From NCBI GenBank assembly GCA_013397115.1, contig VWZW01005504.1, positions 109,141-173,140 of the forward strand: DNA of 64,000 bases, written 5' to 3'. This stretch comes from Edolisoma coerulescens (Eukaryota; Chordata; Aves; Passeriformes; Campephagidae). The position numbers and the translations under genes were made by a program. Shown here in pieces: positions 1 through 12,080 of the stretch (positions are counted from its first letter, which is position 1; every line of letters starts with the position of its first letter). The notes below the pieces were generated by a model that saw nothing but the letters and a program-made list of their open reading frames with translations, was not told the DNA's origin and ran no database searches.

Positions 1-3000
1 CAGGGAAGTATCCAGGCCAGAGGACTTGTCTTGAAGTAAATAATTGGCCCTGATAATACAATTGTTTTCCTCCAAATGGTCTCCTTTTGAATATATCAAA
101 TAAAGTTCCTGGATTTATATTTACTGAGGTTTATTGAGGTATTTTGCCAGCATGTGGTCTGCAGGTTCTCCCAGGACAGCAAGGTACGTACCACCCCTGC
201 AGCCTGACCTTGTACTATGTTTGGTCCCTTGAAGCCTGGAAGGAGATGGGGTATATGAAAGAGGAATGCAGGGGTCATCACACATCTGGAACTTAGTCAT
301 AGTCTGGGCAGACTGTGTTCACAACCCAGGTCATGGCTGGATCTGATATTTTAACAGCCCTTGTCTAGGATATACATTTAGAAATCCTTCCTTACATACT
401 AGGCAATAATAGCTTGAATACAGAAGACTGGTTCCCCTGGAATGTAGGAAACATGATTTTTCAGCATTTGTCTAGATGAACAGTGCTTAATCTTTTCTTT
501 GTCAAAAGCAGTTTCCTGGATGTCTTATGTGTCTATCCATAGCACCTTCCTCTCTGGCAAGATGCAAGATGTCTGACAAAAAGAAATCACAGTCAGATAA
601 ACTCTTATCCCTCTGCTGTTGTAGGCCGAAACTATGAAAATACATCCTGAAAATCTAGACGCTCCTGGGGTATTTGTTCTTCTGTCTTCTGCTGACCTTC
701 TGTGGGCAGTGCCTTTTGGCCTCCTTATGTGAGCATCTAAACTAATTGGGATCAGTCTTTTCATGAACTGGGCTGCAGATTTATCACCCAAACTGCTGTT
801 ATCTCTTGTTAATGTGCTTTGTGGTTTCGGGTTTTTTTTGGTGGTGTTCATCCATTTCTGAAAGAGAACTTCAGTAATGGAAATCTAAGACAAAGAAAAA
901 TTAGATTTCCTTTAATTGTAGAGTTGACAGTAGTTGGAGTGTCTAAAATCACATACATTAGCTGTTAAAATGCCCATCAAGGGTTTCAACTAGAAGGAGA
1001 ATTCTGACAATAGTGTTGAGAAGGTGAGATCCCAAGGAGCCAAACGATAGTGAAGAAGCAAGTAAGTAATTATATTTTGGACCTGGAGAAAGAGAAGGTG
1101 TCAGGCAAAGGAATATATTTCACGTAAGCCCTATCTGCTTTCTGTAGGGAGATGGAACACACTGAGACCAAGCCCTGTGATAACCATAAACTGCCAGCTG
1201 TGGCCAAAACCCTATGAATTACAACTTGCCATGGCTCGTTGTATGGTGATGCATGGATAATAATTTAAAGAGAACAAGTCTTAATTTGTTTTCCATTTGA
1301 CATACAGCTGCAAGTCTGGGGCAGGCTTGACTGCATAGGACATGCTAATATCCAACCGTGCTCTAGAAATGACAACAGAACAGTGAACTTCAAGCATCAA
1401 AATGAGAAGTATGTCAAGAGTGAGGTACAACTTCCTTTTTGGTGACAGGAAAATGTGGTTGGAATTTTCATACTCTGGGCATCTGTGCCATGCCCTTCTC
1501 CTCTTCCCCATTGATCCATCACCCCAGGTCAGCTATCTGCTACATCTTGAACTGGTGGGAAATGATGAAAATCAGGTATGAGCTGCTATCATTGTGTGAT
1601 GAAAAGCTGGAAATAACTTGAAATTCAGGTGAACTGAGATTTGGATTCAAAGGATTCTGAATGTCTTTGCATTCCGTATGCAGAGTTACAAATACTGTTG
1701 AATAGAGATGCAAATAATATGAAAAGTGGGAGCTGTGCTCCCTGGTTTTCCTATAAAAGCAACAGGTAGACTTAAAAATTCAGTAATTTAACCTCTGGAT
1801 TACTTCATCTCTGTTTGCTCACTGTTTTATGAGTGCTGATGTTGTTAAAGATACGGTGCTAAGAAAAGAATCCTTTGTCACTACCTGCTGTTCACAGTAC
1901 AAATATGATGTAGGGGGAAAAGCATATCAGCTTTCACTATAAAAAGGAGTGCCACTCCTTTTCAGGTGGGAGAATCAGTTCATGGTCATCTCAAATTCAG
2001 TAGCAGTTTTACTAAGTTAAGTCATTCCAGGATTGGGCCTGAAGTGACAGGTTCTCTAGTTCCTTTGAGGCCTGTGACAATGAACAGCCTGCCCAACGCT
2101 GTTCTATTATGGGAGTTTATTCCAAAAGTTAAAGCATAATGAAACATACCCTTATATTTTCCACCTGCATCTCAGGTAAAATTAATTTTTGTTTTAAGTC
2201 AAAGTGAACAGACATGTTTCGCAATGTCATAAAAATCATAATGCAATAACTTTTTTTTTTTTTTACTGCTGTTAGGTTTTATCTCATGTGTGATTTTTTC
2301 CCCTGCTCTTTGATTTCCATTTGCAATGTCTCTTTAGGTTACCAGCCTTTGGGACAATTTATGTCTTCTACAGATATAAAAGGCATACTGTTGTCTACAG
2401 GCACCCTAGGTACAGCTGTGTCTGCAAATGCCTGCTGAGGTGATGACTGGTGAGAATTAGGGTTCATTTAAGTTAAAGATAGCCAGCCTCTGCCCTGTGG
2501 AGCTGGAATTGATGAATCCAGAAGGGAAGGAAGGTGATAAGATTTGGAGAAGAAGAGAGCAGTAGCAGGAGAGTGGCAGCACGTGCCGTGGAGAGAAGCA
2601 GTCACTCTAGTCCAGCCACATGGATGCGAGTGAACAGCCCTGTGTGCCTGCACCTTGTATTTCAGCCCTCAGGGTAGACAGCAGGAGGATTCTGGACAAT
2701 CTTAACTGCCTAGTCACAGTCCATCAAGTTAGCTGTAAAAACTTCTGTTTCAATTAAATATAAGCTCATTGTATTTTCACACAACAGTTAATAAAATAAA
2801 ACTCATTAGGAATATAGCATTTAGAGTAGAGCAAGTGATATTTTTTTAAATGTCACAGTGAAAACCACATTTCCTTTAATCAGCATCTGCTCTGTGTTAG
2901 ACTGCCTATAAAATGCGGTGCAGGGCTGACAACAGGGAAAGATGAAAACAAACAAACAGGAAAACTACAAAAGACGTGGTATTAACATCAAAGTGCATTA

Positions 3001-5649
3001 ATCCCTCCCTTTCCTTGGCATTTGAAAAATGATTTTATTCTTGACCCTAAACAATTTAGCTTTCTTTCCACCAAATTTGAATTTGGACAACAAGGGTGGA
3101 CGAGTAATGGAAACAAACTAGGGGATTTAATGTAAATTGAAACACGAAATAAGGAGACAAAAAAGAGGAGAAGATAATAAACCAGTCTGAATAAATGGAA
3201 CTTTTTTTCTTGAAAGGAAATCAGGTCCATCATTTTGAAAAATAGATTATACGAAAAGTTTACAGAGACGGAAGTAGTGACATTTCCATGTAGTTTCTAC
3301 TTGTACAAATATTAGTGTTTCTGTAGGAACTTAAGGATTTAATGTGAAGAAATGTATGAGAAAATTGTGAGAGTACAGTGTGAAAAAGATGAAATAATAG
3401 GCACTGTGTGGGGTTTTTTCTTATCTAAATATGTAACTATTGTTTATTATTTGGTAAATATTAAATGTTGAGATGAAACTTGTGTAGATTACTGATTTCA
3501 ACAATGGGCTAAATGCAAATGACCATGAGTCTATTGTATTTAGGCAGTAAGCTGCTAAATACCTGGGGTGAATGAAGGGAGGCAACTTCCTTAATCATTA
3601 AACTAGTCCTTGAATATGGAGGCTAATCACATCATCTCTAATCCCATTCATAAACACATCATGGTCCAAAGTTAAAATCGTTGTGGTTTTGTTCCCCTCT
3701 ATTCCTATTAGGAAATATTTCTCTGCTCTGATGGTTAGAAATCCTCTTGTAATTTCCAGCATAATTGTGGCTGGTTTACACCTATTTGTTTTGTGTCAGC
3801 TCTGTCCTTCAATGTGAATAGCTTTCTTCCTCCCTGCTGCTTACCCCCTGATACATTTATAGACAGCAATCACGGCACCTCTTGGCCTTTGTTCTGCTCT
3901 GTTAAACATGCAGTGCGCTGTTGGGCTCCTCCAATAAAATAGGTGCTCCTTTCCTTCAATTGTTTCTGTTCAGTACCTACTCTTTAAACTAATCGATCTT
4001 AAACGTGTTTGACCACAATGGGGCTTCGTGGTCCAAATGAGTCCCCCTGCACAAATCCTTAAACTGGGGCTGTTGTTTTTTTTCTCCTTCTGGAAATACT
4101 GAACCTGATGCAGCTTGGGATAGTATAGTCTCCAAGGACACAGGGCTGACCAGTAGTCATCCTGGTGGCTGCAACTGTTTATTTCTGCTCCTTCATCTCC
4201 TCCACCTGATGATCCCACAGTTTATGGGAAGAATAGTTATCAGTATTTCCTGGAGGACAGCAAGCTCGTATTTCCTGTTGTAAGTTTAGCATCGAAGTAA
4301 CAGGCCCAGGCTGGTGCCCAGGTTCCTCTCTTAAGAAAGGATTACTTGACTCTGGAGATGCCCACTGCATTCCATTCTGTGTTGGCTGAGGAACTAAAAT
4401 TTGAGTCAGTAAGGTGGGGCAAATTCTGTGCACACTGCTGCCGTCTGATATAGTATCATATTTGTACTGGTCACCAGTACCAGACAGTCTTCTTTTGTGT
4501 CACCCTTCTTCTGTGACAACCCCTACCTCTGGACTATGTTATCAGCAGATTCATTAACATTTTCCTAATTACTGATCACTAGAGTTATTCCAGCTGCTGA
4601 AGGTTCTGCATGAAATACAGATGTATAATTTCAACCCTAAAGCCTATGGAGTTGAAAAAAGAAGCACTGAAAAATAATAGAATTCACAAAAAAGAGCTTT
4701 CTGTTGTTAGGTCTTTATTTTGGTGATGCCTCTGTTAAGATTTTAACAAGAAAATCCCACAAAAATCTCACATATACTACAGGTAAAAATCCTTTTTGAG
4801 AGTAAGAATTAGGAACTAGTGCATCTATCTATTTTTTTCCTATTTTAAATCCAAATGGACTATATCAGACTTATCAGAGTATGCCTATGGGAACAGCAGA
4901 GGCCACAGGACTTGGAAAACAAATCTACTATACTTAGTACATTTTTTGAAATGTTTATGCCAGTTTTCTGTAAAGTAAATGTTGTCTATTAAAACTACAG
5001 TATTCAAATTGTATAGTGTGGAGTAAGAGAAGAGAACAAAACCTTTCAAGAAGGCTGTAGGAGGAAAAAAACCCCTTTAATTTGCCATTATTTTATTCTA
5101 TTGCAATTATTATAAACTGTTAAAATTATAAATAATTATGGCTAGCTAGTACATATTTACAGGGGATACAAATCAGGTAGCAGAGGATGTTTCTGAATTC
5201 TGCCTGACCATTTGTGGCAGCGTGTACCAGAGGACTGTGTCTATGTTAGTACTTTGCTACTTCCCACTGCATTTCCTGTCCAGGTGATAACGCTACTTTG
5301 ATTGGACATTTTATTTTATTTACTATAAGGAACATAGGAAAGTGCTTGAGAGCTTTTAAGAGCAGTCTCAGAAGTGGTTGCAAATGCCATGTGAATGCTC
5401 ACCTGCACAGTTCACACATCCCTGTGTGTATGAGGAGTATGAATGCTTGCTGGCCTGCCCATAACTCTTGTTCTGGTATGCCTGGTGGCATGCAAGGACT
5501 TGTCCCCCCATCACATCTCGGGCCCTACCTCCATGTTCTCTGTACAAACAGCAAATCTGACCTGAAAAAGGGCATTGATTTGAGTGGAGTTTGGGTCAGA
5601 TGCCCTCCAGAAGTCCCCTTATACACCAAATTATATAAATCTATACATC
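1..5649. other. Unique AT-rich DNA, no gene seen
   Basis: No recognisable exon, RNA gene or repeat apart from a T14 run. The longest frame wholly inside is an antisense 108-codon one at 525-851, with no domain I recognise and no coding-like bias. A 145-codon plus-strand frame (5298-5735) runs into the old CR1 tail that begins near 5650, so I do not treat it as a gene. The strand-neutral spread of short frames fits intronic or intergenic DNA. Confidence 0.6.
2251..2264. repeat. T14 homopolymer
   Basis: Uninterrupted run of 14 T, directly visible. No flanking target-site duplication or polyadenylation signal marks it as a retroposon tail on the minus strand. Confidence 0.9.
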
Positions 5650-5762
5650 TGTTTATTGCTGGATTTCTTTTGCCTTTCTCTGAAGTGCCTTGGTGCCATT
5701 TACTAAGGCAGCATGTTGGACTAAATGGGTTTTAAATATCATCCATCCTGGCAAGTCTTGTA
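5650..5762 (+). mobile_element. Old CR1 LINE 3' end remnant (CR1-L-like)
   Basis: The stretch has the phrase order of old CR1 3' ends: a TCTCTGAAG-like lead, then TGTTGGACTAAATGGG (compare the family's TTGGACTAGATGG), then a degraded 'tctgatccag' region and a TGGCAAGTCTTGTATTTCC ending (compare GGCAATTCTTATGTTCC). Only the noncoding 3' terminus is left and many positions differ, so it is an ancient, dead, 5'-truncated copy. The call is by remembered family pattern and is weaker than for the younger CR1 copies. Confidence 0.5.
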
Positions 5763-7054
5763 TTTCCATGTGCAAACAGGATTTATTAGAAACTCAATAC
5801 ATATCGAATGTAGGTCTTCAGGGATCTCTTATTTACTTTGGGCAGGTAAATATTGAATTGTCGTGAAAGGTATTTGACTCCATTCTGGAACATAAAGCAG
5901 AGGAGGTTAATAGAACAGAGAGAAGAAATCAACCCCAGCAGTAAATGGCAACACACATTACTGTATAACCCCTTCTGACTTTGCAAGTGGTGCATGTTTT
6001 GCATAGCTGTACAGAGCAAACTACATAGTATCACAAGCCTCAAAGAGGTGAACAGGAGTTGGGAAGGTGCTTTTGTAATCTTGTCAGACTTGCTTGTGAG
6101 TTCCTTTCCCCTTCCAGTTATTTCAGCTATGTTTCTTTTCTTTTTGGAGAAAGTCAGCTAATTTGGCCTCTTCTATTTTTATCAGTCACATGCCAGATGA
6201 AATCCTGGTGGTTGCAACTTTTCATGGCCAATGTAAAATGTCACTGGGAAGCTGAGGCGCTCTGCAGGGTTTCCCACAAACCACTCCAATATAAGGAATA
6301 GGGAGAAATAGGAGTGTGAGGGGTGTCAAGGATTGCAGCTGCCCCACACCACAGCTGGAGCCAGGGAACCAAGGATTTATCCTGGTGCTGCAGTGAGCTG
6401 TCTTTTTCACCCGCTGGAGACACATTAATGACATGCTCATGGGAACATCAATGATTGTGTGTGGGAATGGTTGGCTGAAGCAGCATCCACAGCTGTTTTC
6501 AAAATTGCATGATTTCTTGATGATCGTTTCTCTTAAAACTTTATCCATGACTTTTGGGGATTTCTTAAAGTGAAAAAAGGTTGAAATTTCACTCCCCCTT
6601 GCACAAGTTTTAATAAGTATCCTAGTGTCCTATGTGATATGAATATCTTTCTGAAATTGCCTATTATTGTTGGCAATATCATTAAAGTACTAGAACAGTC
6701 TCTCACAAACACTTTTGAATTAATACTTCCATTTTATTTCAGTATAATGAATGCTGCAGTTGCTGAAGATTTTAAGTTTTTATTTCATCTAAAGAAGAGA
6801 AAATGGAAATTTTTGGATACAGTGAGAAGTGTTCTGTCTACAAGTCTGTAAATCAGCAGAAATTGGTATAGGAAAAATTCTGACTCATACTGTTCTTTCA
6901 GACCTTGAGATTTGCAAGCAAGTTCATACAATTATTACCATCCCATGCAATAAGTAAGATTATTTAAGTCAGAAACTATTGCTGACAAGATAAATAATGC
7001 TGTGTATGAAACTGTACATATCAATTGACCTGGAAGGTTTTTTTTTATCTAACC

Positions 7055-7067
7055 TTTTTTTTTTTTT
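7055..7067. repeat. T13 homopolymer
   Basis: Uninterrupted run of 13 T within a T-rich stretch that also includes a T9 run a few bases upstream. Simple low-complexity DNA. Confidence 0.9.
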
Positions 7068-10000
7068 CCCCTAATGAACAGTACTCATTTAAAAATGTCC
7101 ACAGGAAAGAAATGCTTGTTTTTACCAAATAAAATGTGTAGGCTGTCTTTTTAGCCTCCCTGCCAGTGTCATTCTTTGCGTTCTCATCACAACACAAAGA
7201 AACACTGTTATTTACCCTGGGAAACAGGTGACTGAACTTATAAAAATCACTACAGGACAAGATGTATTGAGGCCTGGCACAGAATGACAAATTCTGGCGG
7301 GGTTTGCCAAGAAGAGACATATTGATTTTTAAATGATTAATAAGGAGAATATAATTGTATTTCATTAAGATGGATGGGATTTCATTTAGTCTGTCTTCTC
7401 CTTTTCCACTTCAGATGCGAAAGGAAATCAAGTCATCATCAATGGCACCTTGTGTTAGCCTGCCATGGAAACGAGGTCATTGATTGAGTAAAAGAAGTTT
7501 CTGAGAGGCTAGCCTGGTCTTTAATGGAGTTACTCGCATAGATAACGTGGCAAAGACAACAGCACTCCATTTCTCTCATTATTTTGAGAACAGCCAAGAC
7601 TACAAAGACATTGAAAACATCTCTGTTCTGGATTTTAATGCTTTTCAAGTTGCATATTTTCTCAAGTAAATGGATTTGGATATACAAATACACAGGATTT
7701 ATCATTTTTTTCTTTTAAAATCATTTGAAGCTATTCCACTCTCTAAGCCTGAGAAATTGATAGGCTGAAAAAGGGAGGAGATCAGAATCATATAATCTGT
7801 ATGTCTTGTAATTCTTATCAAGACAATCGTGCTCTTAATCATAAGTATGCAATTAACATTTCAGTGAATTTTTACATATTTTAGGAATGTGGTAAAATCA
7901 AACCTTTTCTTCCACTGCCACCTAAAAATGAGGGGTTTGTGAAATTGTTAAGCAATAGCTTAACAAACAGAAGGGGCTTTCCTCTCTTGTTTTCCAGCAC
8001 ATGTACCCAGGATGCGAACTCACATTACTTCTAACTGGCTGTTGGTTTTACTTTTCCAGAAGTTTTTATTCTCATTGTAGGGATTATCCAACTGAGCATA
8101 GCATGTTAAGTAAAGTGGTTTTCATTGCATTGCCAGTTTCTGTGTCCCAGCATATCAGTACTTTTTGGGTCATCAATTACATTGATTACATTGCAGTTTT
8201 CATCAGAAGCTCCAGATAAAATACTGAAAAGAATTTAGTGATGGGTGAGACTGAATGGGAGGTATTTGTTATTAATAAATGAAAGAGTGTAGTAGTTAAG
8301 GAATTAGTAGGGAATGGAAGGAAGCATATATAAAGGTGATAATCATCTTCATACAAAGAATGCCTGTTCTTACGAAGTTACAAATATATGACAGTGCAAC
8401 ACAAAATTTATATACTGTTTTGCATGCAGTTAAAAGCATGAAAGACATCACTCTAATTGCAGTTAGAGGAAGCTGGGTTTTTCAGTTCAACCAGCATGGG
8501 AGCGGGTGAAGAGGGAGGGGTACAAACATGGATGCTTAATTAAAAACTGATAAACCAAAAAACTAGTTTTTTATTGAACAGGTGGAGAACAGATTTCCAG
8601 GTATCATAGACGAGTTAATTATGATATAATAATCTCAGAGTGACTACTCATGCATTCAGGCACTGTAAACTCTAGTTTAAAGCTAAAGTTGAAAATATGC
8701 ATCTTGTTATCAAGCCCATTTTTCAGGGAAGAAAACCGAGACAATGGTGTGTAATGGATTATATTCTGAGGCAGGTTATGAAGGATCCATGAGTTTGTTC
8801 CTTGAGCTAGATATTCGTTTACTGTAAGATTTGAACGAAACACTTAGAAGTCATGCTAGAATGGAGATGTTGGTATTTAGTTACATGCTTCCTGTGAGAA
8901 TTAAACAAGGTTTTCTGTACAGTTTCCTGTAAGAGTCAGCTACTCCCTGCAATGTGGAGGCACAAAAATATGCATATATATATAGCTGATAATGGGGTTG
9001 GAGAGAAACTTCTTTTTTGCATATGCTAGACTTCTTGCTTCCATGGAGGCTGAGGAGAGGAATTCTTGGGATATGCAAGCAAGGGGGAAAGGTAGGAATC
9101 TGGGATATAAAAGGCAGACCATAAGTGTTTTCTATATCTATGTTGATACTGGTTTTGAAAGAAAGTGGGAAAACTGTTTTGATGAAGCTCTCAGCTACCC
9201 CTGGGAGAGATTCCATAGTGATCTTGTTCTCCCAGCTGAAATATTTACTGTCCCTGAAACCACAGGGCAAAATTACATTGTCCGTCTGAGCTTATGATGA
9301 TTCTTCCAGACTCCTTGGTGGAGTTGTGCGGCCCAGGCCCATGCAACAGAAACAGTGTTGGATATGTGCAGCTGTGAAGTGACTTGTACTGCGTTTTGGA
9401 GCACAAAGGGTTTCAGCCTCCCACCCCTGCACTGCTACCACAGCATCCAGAAGATGACTTTGCTGATATACATTGCATTATGATTCTCTGATGGGACATT
9501 TGCTACCTGATGTCCTGCTGGATAAGAGGAGATATATACATTTTTAGAGTTATTACAGAATATTCTAATTCAGTAAGGTGTGACTTATCCTGACAGGTTT
9601 CTAATGAAACACCAAAAAAGGAACAAATAATGGCAACTAGGAAAAGGAATGATGATGTGGTTTTGATCCTGGAGTTGGACTGTGGTGGCTATAGCAGAAA
9701 AGAAATTTACTAACAACAATGTCCTCCAGAAGTAAAATGTGGGTTAACAAAATCCTTAAATTTGGGGTTATGTTTTGAAGTGTCTCATTTAAAGCAGAAA
9801 TTCTACTAAGAAAGTGGAGTCGAGGATGTGATGAGGTTTGTGTTCGTTTACTGAATCAAGCAGGAAAAGTCCTGGAATCTGTGACTCCTGTCTTGGGGGT
9901 TAGTAGCTGTTAATGAGACAGTGAGGGTAAATTTCTCGTTTGTCTTGCATAAATTTGTTGTAGACTTGAAAAACTTGAAATTCAAAAAAAGGATGGAATA

Positions 10001-10430
10001 ATTTTGAAGACTCAAAACTTTCTGTGGTATGGGAAAAACATGTAAGATCTGGCTTTGCTAAGGATATGATCTCTGGTTTTACCTCAGATTTTTTGATGTT
10101 CAGCATATCATCTTTGTATTAATTCTTTTTCTAAGAAAGATATGGTACTGTTCTCCTACCTTATCTTATCTGTATGGAGCCTATTTGTATAAAAATTGTT
10201 GACTGTATTTTGAATCCAAAGCCATGTTAAAGGTAATCATTACTGAATTTTTTTTGTTGTTCAGTTAAATCCTTTATTCTAGCTTTTTTTCCTTTTCCTT
10301 TCTTCTTTTGAAGTCTACGAATATGCATTCAGGTCTTCCCTGTTTTGTTTTGAGATGCTTTGGCAATGTCTGAGATGATTTCTCATGGGCTCTAACATCA
10401 AAACCGAAGGGATGAAGAAATTAGATATTT

Positions 10431-10620
10431 AACAAAGTCTTCATTTGTTCTGTAAAGTTAATTAGTCACACTTGACCGTCAGATTAGATTAAAATTAAAT
10501 ATGGGTCAATTAACACTTGTTACTTTTGTTAGCTTCATTTCTGACCAGTCAGGCTGAAATTATCACTGAAAGCCACAAGTTTATTTAAGTGGAAATTAAG
10601 ATGCAGGATTGGCTTTCTCA
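10431..10620. promoter_or_regulatory. Candidate conserved noncoding element (speculative)
   Basis: The block packs several homeodomain-type cores (GTTAATTAG, ATTAGATTAAAATTAAAT, GTCAATTAAC) and a TTTAAGTGG site of NKX type into under 200 bp, with no simple-sequence repeat. This texture is typical of vertebrate developmental enhancers, but TAAT cores are common in AT-rich DNA. No conservation data are available here, so it is a hypothesis only. Confidence 0.2.
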
Positions 10621-11689
10621 TTTTTACTAAAATCACTGCTGTTTCGTTTTTTTTTCTTCAGAGCTTAAATCTGTTAATCTTTTTTTACTTTGGTCCGGTA
10701 ACATGTTTAAATATGAGGCAGAAAATTAGTATCAGAGAAGACTCGCACCTTTTTTATTTTATAGTATATATGAATGGATTGTTTCCCCAGAACTTCTTAA
10801 CCTTTATGGTTAACATACTACCCTGACCAAAATTAATTGTTTACACAAATCACATACGTTAGCACTTAGGATTGTACTACAACAATTTTCTAGTTTTGGA
10901 ACGAAATCTTGGACTTGGTCCTTTACCCTGAGTCGAGCTTGTGCGGCACTTTAACAGAAAAAGGTCATATCCTTGGTTTTTGCTTGTAACCAACAAGTTG
11001 GATCCATACCTTCTTTCTGCATGACCAGCAGATGCCTTGTATTTATCTGCTCACTCACTGTACAGTAGCTTTACAACAAGCAAACTTAGCAGGTCTGCAG
11101 TTTTCCTTCCTCATATTTCTGCCAGGCTAAAAGCCAGGATAAGGTCTCATTCCACTTTATTAGGAAAACAGAGTGCAAAATCTAACATTTTCCAGTTTGA
11201 TTATCACTTTCTCTGTTTTTACCTTCAGAGCCTGTGGAATGTTGTCATTATTGCCCTGGTTATCGTGGACCCCGCTAATTAAAACATGCTTTCAACTTGT
11301 TAATATAATTTAAAAACAAACAAACTGAAGACAAACCAAACAAACCCACTGTTTCAGGTCAGAAATTATTTTCAGTGTTTGTATTACATTTTTTCTTTGA
11401 ATGTTGCTCTGCTTTCCCCACCATTTTTTCCATTCCTTCCTTTAAGTCCATAATTTATTTTTATTGGTTACAGTAAGACTGCAGGCTTTTCTACAGCTGA
11501 GCACAGCTGCTAATGTTTTGCTATTGATTCCACATGTTAGCTCAAAAGTGTATAATAATCTGTTTTAATCGTTGCCTTTGGCTTTTCCTCTTCCCAGTCT
11601 GAGAAGTGCCCTCTGCCTCTGGCCTGGCATGGCCATAACCAGAAACTGATCCTAATTACATCAAACCACTCTCTGCCAAAATGCCCAAA

Positions 11690-12080
11690 TATCCGTAGCA
11701 TGTTTGAATAACAACTGTTGGGAGACCTAGCTCCATCCAGCTCCCTGGAAAATGCTTCAAATTATCAACTGTAGATGTGCTGACAGAAAGAAAATCTTGT
11801 GGGCATGGTAGGAGGCTAAGCTACCTCTAGCCCGAAAGGGAATACCTCGGCAGTACAAATGTAATGCTATTTAAGTCCCCCCCTGCTTCAAATCCCTGCA
11901 GCTCTGAGGAAGCTCCAAATTATAACAGGGCTCCTAAGGGAATGGCACATAATCAGCCCTGCTGAAAACATGTTAAATAGTGCTAAATAAATCCCTGGTC
12001 TAATTATGTTACTGAGGCTGCACGGGGACTGTGCATCTGGAAGTCCCCCCACCAAGCCCTGTGGTAGTTGCACAGTGAAG
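11690..12080. promoter_or_regulatory. Candidate conserved noncoding element (speculative)
   Basis: A roughly 390-bp block of balanced composition without repeats. It includes TCTAATTATG, AAATTATAAC and GCTAAATAAAT, and a short C-run. An antisense frame (11888-12073, 61 codons) overlaps it but has no recognisable domain. It reads like non-repetitive, possibly constrained sequence, but this is an impression from composition rather than a measured conservation signal. Confidence 0.2.

Noticed and set aside
5298..5735. 145-codon plus-strand open frame
   Set aside because: It has no domain, its end overlaps an old CR1 tail, and no splice or promoter context supports it.
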